From: Tetrastigma voinierianum | Taxonomy: Eukaryota; Streptophyta; Magnoliopsida; Vitales; Vitaceae | NCBI GenBank assembly: GCA_016808115.1 | Contig: JAEQBH010001147.1 | Location: forward strand, 682,001-746,000 | Length of the DNA stretch: 64,000 nucleotides | Direction: 5' to 3' | Shown: piece after piece, positions 58,563-64,000 of the stretch | How the letters are laid out: each line of letters begins with the position of its first letter | How positions within the stretch are numbered: the first letter of the stretch is position 1 | Made by a program: the position numbers and the translations under genes | Notes under the pieces: model-generated | What the model was told of the DNA's origin: nothing | Databases searched by the model: none | What the model saw: only the letters and a program-made list of their open reading frames with translations

Positions 58563-60199
58563 TGTAAAACCCGGGAAAAAATCATTTTTTTCTGAAAAAT
58601 GTTAAAACGGTAATTTGTCTATGTAGTACAGGTTGAAAACCTGAAATTTTCTAGATTTCATTTGACGAAACGAACTTCACCGTTGGAATCATCTCATGAA
58701 ATCTAGCTACCCAGTCGAATTTCGTTGGATTCCGAGACAGTCAGAATTTCAAGTATTTCGAGGTATGGGTGTCGGATGACACATGGAGTGGTACCACATG
58801 GCATGACCATGTGGATGCCACATGACAGTCTTAGAGGAGGGCACATGGCATGAGAGCCATGTGGTGTGGCATTTTCCATATAGTGCATGTGTCCATTTGA
58901 TACATGGCACATGGCAAATGGAGCATATGAAGGGCACAAGGAAAATAGGAAAGTGAGAGGAAGTTTCTTCTTGTTGGAGCAAACAAAAAAAAAAACAATT
59001 CGGTGGAAGAAAGAAAAAAGAAAGGAAAGGAGAAAAAGAAAGGAAAGGGGAAAAAGAAAAGAAATGAGAAAAAAAGAAAAGAAAGGGAAGAAAGGAAAAA
59101 AAAAAATGAGAAAATCAAAAGAGAGGAGGAAAATCCGTGTGTGGAGGAGAAAGGGAAAAAATAAGGAAAGGGCTCGATTCCCTGTGTTCCGATGGTATCA
59201 GTCATTAATTCCGAGAATTATAGTGTTGATTTGAGATACTCATGAGAGCTACTTAGTGTGTGCCAAAACAAAAGAGGTAGGGTTTTCTCCCTTACACCGG
59301 TTCCTCTTTTATCTTGGTTATCAGAATGGCCGTAGGAACAAATTTCAACCATGGGAATGAGTTTCGACATTGGAACTGCCGAGACGCTGCCGAGTTTGAG
59401 ACCGTCATGGCTGAATTTATAACCGTTAATGACAGTCTTGAAATTTGTTAAAAATAAATAAATAAAACAAAACCTGAAATTTCTGGACTGAGCCTAGATT
59501 ATTTCCAAGGCCGAGTATGGTCAGGAATGGCTTGTTTGTGTGGACTATTTATGTGTGTTATTGTTGGAAATTTTATAACATACTGAATATGTTGACATAT
59601 TGGTGTTATATATATTAGCAGGAATTTATGTAAATTATATGCTTTCGATATAATTATCCACGGTACTTGGCATAAAGTACGATTTATGAATTGTTCCATA
59701 TAGTGTATTATACATGTAACATGAGATAGCCTGCATTGCATATGCACGGGAAACATCACATTTCATGGGTGAGTAATAGTCGTAAATTGACACCGCGCTT
59801 CGTGTTTGATTTGTGGCTCAAGAAATGGATAACGCCCAACAGAAGCCGCATGGTCAGTATGGAAAACGGAAAACATGTGCCTGGTATCGCTGAAGAAGTG
59901 ATAGATCCCTCCTCGTGAAAAACACGCCTAATTACACATAATCCCAAAATGCAGAAGGGTCGTAAAAGTGTCCGGTTTGAGAGTCTCAGAGACACCAAAA
60001 ACCCGCTACCCACAAAAAGGCGCATGGATTTTAAATATAAAATGATCATTGTGATGTATCATCCAAAAAGCTTTTGGTTTATAAACAAAAGAAATTTGTT
60101 TTGAAAATTATCATTGAATGTCATTCAGAATGACGGTTTTTCACACTTGGCATAAGCATGTGTGAGAGAGTCGATGAGGACTCGGAACATGGGGCATGA
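58563..60199 (+). mobile_element. LTR of a + strand chromovirus, interrupted
   Basis: Starts TGTAAAACCCGGG and is the reverse complement in kind of the LTRs at 17,903 and 47,172, sharing the AAATCTAGCTACC, GGACTCGGAACATGGG and ACACTTGGCATAAGC landmarks. Compared with those, its last ~450 bases are missing because another element begins at 60,200. 58,980-59,110 is a purine-rich A/G tract, which explains the long charged or Phe/Ser-rich ORFs on either strand. Confidence 0.85.
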
Positions 60200-62639
60200 T
60201 GTAACACCCTAAATTATACCATGACAGTTTTATAACATGTTTAGGGTTTTCCAGAATAAAATAATGGTAAACATAAAATAAGCAAAATCCGGAATTAATT
60301 CTAGAGTCAAGAGTAAATTGGTAAATTTCAAATTAAAGACCCAAATGACATAAGAATAAAAGATTGTATGCCAAAGTAGAATTTGAATAAGTGGAATTGC
60401 AAATAAAATGAAGATGAAGGACCTACAAGCAAAAATGGGAAAAGAATTCAAAAATGAGATAAGGGCTTTCAAACACGTGGCCTTATCTTAAAGCCAAAAA
60501 TATCTTTCGGGCTTTGGGATAGCAAACGGATAAGGAAGAGAAGAGAAGGAGAAGAAGAAGAGAAGAGAAGAAGGAAGAAGGAAGAAGGAAGGAGACAAGA
60601 AATCAAGGTATGAAACTTGTATGGATTTTTACGTGAATTGCTCAGAGTGGATTGCATACATTTTCTATGGAACTCAGGAATTTTTGCATGATACTGTTTG
60701 GGGCTTCGAATACCTCTTTTTGTGTAGACTCCTTGTTTGGAATGGGCGTTTGGTTTGGTTGTGGTCCTCAATGAAGGAAAAATTTGTATAGAGAAAATGT
60801 TGGGTTTTAGGGGAGATTCTGTCCATTTGTTTGAACCCCATGTTTTTGTTTTGGTCATAACTTGGACATCACTCATCCAAATTGAGTGATTCAAATTTCT
60901 AAGTAAACTAGACTTCTAGAAAAACAAATATCTTTGAAATAAGTGTATGCAAATTTGGACCCCAAGGTACCTTAAAATTCAGTGAAGCTCGTTTCGGTCA
61001 ATTTCCGATATACGCTGATTTCTGTTAGCATTTAGCCATGTTGAAGCCACCAATCCAAACAGTGATTCAAATTTATGGGTAAACTAAACTTCTAGGAGAA
61101 CAAATATTCCTGAAATAAGTATATCCAAATTGGGATCTCATTAGACCTAGAAAATTCGTCAAAGTAAGAGAACAATTCGGTCCCTGAAATCTATCTCAAA
61201 ACAGTCCCTTAAACTGGAGTAATTCCAGTTGTTTAAATCATAACTTGAGTTATACAAGTCCAAATGAGGGATTCGAATTTTTTTACAAAGTAGACATCTG
61301 GGAGAATAACTTTCATGAAGAAAGTATGGTCAAATTATGTCTTTAATATTTCTAGAAAAATTTCAAATATAAGACACAATTCCATATTCTGTTCTTGGAA
61401 ATTGTCCAGGAGCAGTTCGAAATGTTTAGACCATATCTCTTAAATTAAGTCAACAATTGTAGTCGAAAATTGACTTGGGAGTTGCCTAGAACTTTTCAGG
61501 CAAAATTGGTTATGGAAACTGAAATGGTATAAAGGTTATATAATTGTATTGTTATATGAAAGTTAAAGAGAATAAACGTATAATTGTATTATACGTGAAA
61601 AATACAGTTAAATGTTTATAAGAGATTATTTGTTAATGAATATCTCATAAGTATACATGATATCAATAGTTATTCATGTATATGAGATATCTTTTTCTGA
61701 TACCTGAAAGATTGTTAAGAAAACATAATAAAACTGATTGCTTGCTTATAACTGGGTAGTTAGATGTGATGTGCATGCCTCTATAGGGGTACGCTTGTTT
61801 ATGAAGATACAAATTTACGCATATCGAGAGGCGCTGCTGGGGTCGATGACATAGATCCCGTTTGATCATTATAACGACTCTCTCGCTTAGGTCATGCTGC
61901 ATAGAGATCACTGCCTCAGATGCTGATAGTACCTTCTAAGATATAGTTTTTTTTTCCCCGTATCTAATTTCTAAAGTGTATTCTGTGCATGAAACATAAA
62001 AGCAAATGACAAGTATACGCAAATGAGATGTATATGATATATGACATGATATAAGAAGCATAACACCGCTTATGATGATAGTATGGTTACAAGAACAATA
62101 AGTAAAATGTAAGTATTTATCACTTAAAAGTATATTAAATTTCATGATAAGAAATGAAACATGTTATTAAAAGTAGATATGAGAAATGGATAAGTATATG
62201 TAAATGTTATATTCATATGCGATACGATGTATCTATGCTGAGATGATCTTTATTGTGGTCGCCCACGAGTATTATTCCCACTAAGCTATAAGCTTAGCAT
62301 TGGTGTTTCATCTGTGTAGGTACGTAAGAGGAAATCGGAGGACGTGATAATCCGCATCAAGAATCAAAGTTAACACATCACCAGTACTCCACCGAAAGAC
62401 CATTCGCTCCAACGATATGTATTTTTGTTTCTTTTGTAAGCAATGTAAATATTGTAAATGTTGAATATTTTCATATATGGAGTTTGCATATAAGCTCTTG
62501 TAATCCGCTGTTACGTAATATATTATGTTAAATGTGTTTAACATTATATGAATGAACAATCTTAAAGTTTATAAGTTTACAAGAAATGTGAAAAATAACA
62601 CTATCGCTGACAATCGTGTGCCGAAGCCGGGGCGCCACT
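60200..62639 (+). repeat. 5' LTR of the family L element
   Basis: Shares with the solo LTR at 35,873 the GTTTTATAACATGTTTAGGG start, CATCCAAATTGAGTGATTCA repeats, and the CTAAGC...GCTTAG stem-loop at 62,281-62,297 followed by TGTGTAGGTAC. The 3' edge, near GGGGCGCCACTGTTTA, is approximate. Confidence 0.8.
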
Positions 62640-62645
62640 GTTTAG

Positions 62646-62660
62646 TGGTATCAAAAGCCT
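62646..62660 (+). other. Primer-binding site of the family L element
   Basis: TGGTATCAAAAGCCT, complementary to the 3' end of initiator-Met tRNA (usual TGGTATCAGAGCC), just after the LTR. Confidence 0.82.
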
Positions 62661-62750
62661 CAGGTTAAAGTGCTTGGGAATAGAGTATATGATGGAAAAC
62701 ATGTGTTTAGGCACTGTTCTTAATTACGTGATGTCCTTGTTTTGCTTTAG

Positions 62751-64000
62751 ATGGATCATCCTCCAAATCCAACCAAGCAAGGTACCGAGAGTGCTAACCT
62801 GTGAGATCAAGGGTCGTCATTCATTCTTCCCGAACTGGGCCGAAGTATCATGCCCCAACCGAACCAAATGAAGCTTTGCTGAGGATATTTCAAGACATGG
62901 CTCGAGTGTTGGAGATATTGACAGCTCCGAAAGCCCCGATAGATATAGTAAGAAGACATGGAGCTGAGGGAAGAGTCCAATAAAGCTTAATTATGGTTGG
63001 AAAAGTTGTAAAGAATAGTGGAGAAGGTGAAATGCCCTTTGACCCAAAGGAAAGCGACATGTGCGCCATTGCGGCGCTGCTTATGATTGAGGGGGCTAGT
63101 GTCGAGAGTCGGTTTCTGCGATCCCATACCACGGAGTTTTTCATCCAAGAGTTTAAATAACACGCTCGATATACAGGAGACCAAGTGGAAGCAGCTTCAA
63201 CTCAAGCAAAGGAACTTATTATGGCGTATCATGAGAAATAATCTTGTGGCCATCATAGCAAGTACGCACCCGAATCCGCCTCCTCACCAAGGCATTTAGG
63301 TTTAGTCACTCGAGGACGGACTAAACGAGTCCATAAAAGTATTATTCACGTGGATAATACTCCAAAGAAGTAAATTTCTATCGCTTGGTTCAAGCGACAA
63401 TGGCGGAGGAAATATGAGGTGCTGGTGAGAGAAAGATTTCAAAAGAGGAACATTTCTATGGTTTCTTCCTCAAAAGAGCTAGAGTCCTGCTCGAAGCTAA
63501 GACAGTTCGACTACAAAGAGGTAGAAGACAGTGGAAGCACGTACCTAGTTCCTGGGTATAGGTGTTTCAACCTATTACAAAGGAGAAGTCCCAAAGTGCT
63601 CCCCATTTCCATAGACTCATTTGGACGTGTGTAGATTGGCGATGCAGGATGTTTTTGAGCGTGGGAAGTTAATCGAACACTCGATAAACTCCCATAAAGT
63701 GGGCGCAGGTGAGATCGGCCGCACCACCTTCGACTCGGATCAAGGCTCTGCTGAGGTGGTCCATCCGATAGGAATTGAGGTACAGTTGTCGAGGCAAGGA
63801 TCGTCCTATGCCTATTACAGCTCCTAAACACGAGCTTATGCTATGAAGGCTCGTGAGGATCGTGGATTCTCTCAAGTGATTGCTAGTATTTTCTCTTTGC
63901 GATATCAGATGCATGCTTTAATAAACCTCGCTCTACCATTCTGTATATCCTGGCATTCGAAATACGTGTTTGATAGAACGCCACCGGTAGAGTAATACCA
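62751..64000 (+). pseudogene. gag of the family L element (broken, runs off window)
   Basis: ATG at 62,751 gives MDHPPNPTKQGTESANL and then a stop. Later frames hold LLRIFQDMARVLEIL (62,878-62,920) and TKWKQLQLKQRNLLW (63,182-63,225), like the capsid helices of plant Gypsy gag, where a KKW or ERLQ lead precedes a L-x-Q-G-x-x-S-V segment. TTGTTTTGCTTTAG just before the ATG looks like a splice acceptor. The zinc knuckle is not seen before the window ends. The family is Gypsy-like by gag and primer site; its clade is undetermined. Confidence 0.6.

Larger units (their letters stand above)
60200..64000 (+). mobile_element. Gypsy-like element (family L) with 5' LTR, primer site and gag, right end outside window
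   Basis: The LTR at 60,200-62,639 opens TGTAACACCC and is followed by a Met-type primer site and a gag-like reading. It is the only family L copy here that keeps internal sequence, so it orients the solo LTRs at 35,873, 37,480, 43,306 and 46,232. Pol is not reached. Confidence 0.8.

Noticed and set aside
58831..59234. Phe/Ser-rich and Lys/Glu-rich ORFs on opposite strands
   Set aside because: They translate a simple A/G tract within an LTR.
63100..63300. Cellular gene at the right end
   Set aside because: The frame fits a broken Gypsy gag after a primer-binding site and LTR.

Overview
The window is plant nuclear DNA from a large, repeat-rich angiosperm genome, probably a eudicot, although no species can be named. 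I find no intact cellular gene, tRNA or rRNA. Almost everything I can place belongs to LTR retrotransposons that have inserted into one another and decayed through frameshifts, stops and deletions. The longest coding runs are broken pol fragments. The only cellular sequence I recognise is an exon piece of an ALY/REF (THO4) mRNA-export factor inside a Copia element.

Layout. (1) 1-6.75 kb: a Ty3/Gypsy element of Tat type on the + strand, running gag, protease, RT, RNase H, a second archaeal-type RNase H, integrase, then a 3' array of about 65-bp tandem repeats. Its LTRs were not found. 6.75-12.1 kb is unassigned. (2) 12,113-33,714: a second Tat-type element on the - strand, bounded by two ~620-bp LTRs. 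It also has a 3' tandem array (~67 bp), plus an accessory ORF on the opposite strand. It is split by a Tekay/Del-like chromovirus (17,903-25,490, with protease, RT and RNase H deleted) and by a 3.2-kb LTR-like insertion (about 26,093-29,258) carrying a 182-bp tandem array. (3) ~33.87-46.02 kb: a Copia element on the - strand whose gag/protease region is gone and where the ALY exon sits. Its pol is split by a solo LTR (35,873-40,481) that itself contains an antisense solo LTR (~37,480-39,531). Its 5' LTR is split by another solo LTR (43,306-45,545). (4) ~46.02-58.56 kb: the LTR and 3' UTR of a second Copia copy, split by an antisense solo LTR (46,232-57,573), itself split by a nearly complete chromovirus (47,172-56,586). 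(5) 58,563-64,000: a + strand chromovirus LTR, interrupted at 60,200 by another Gypsy-like element with LTR, Met-type primer site and the start of gag. It runs off the window.

How the parts relate: these are not cooperating genes. Each element family supplies its own replication cassette, and nested insertion gives a relative time order, inner elements being younger. The least ordinary signals are the antisense accessory ORF in the second Tat element, tandem arrays in the same 3' position in both Tat elements, the captured ALY exon with an intron-like flank, and a stem-loop kept in five copies of one LTR superfamily while its loop changes. I also note a triple palindrome in a chromovirus leader and a 182-bp, nucleosome-length array inside an LTR-like insertion.
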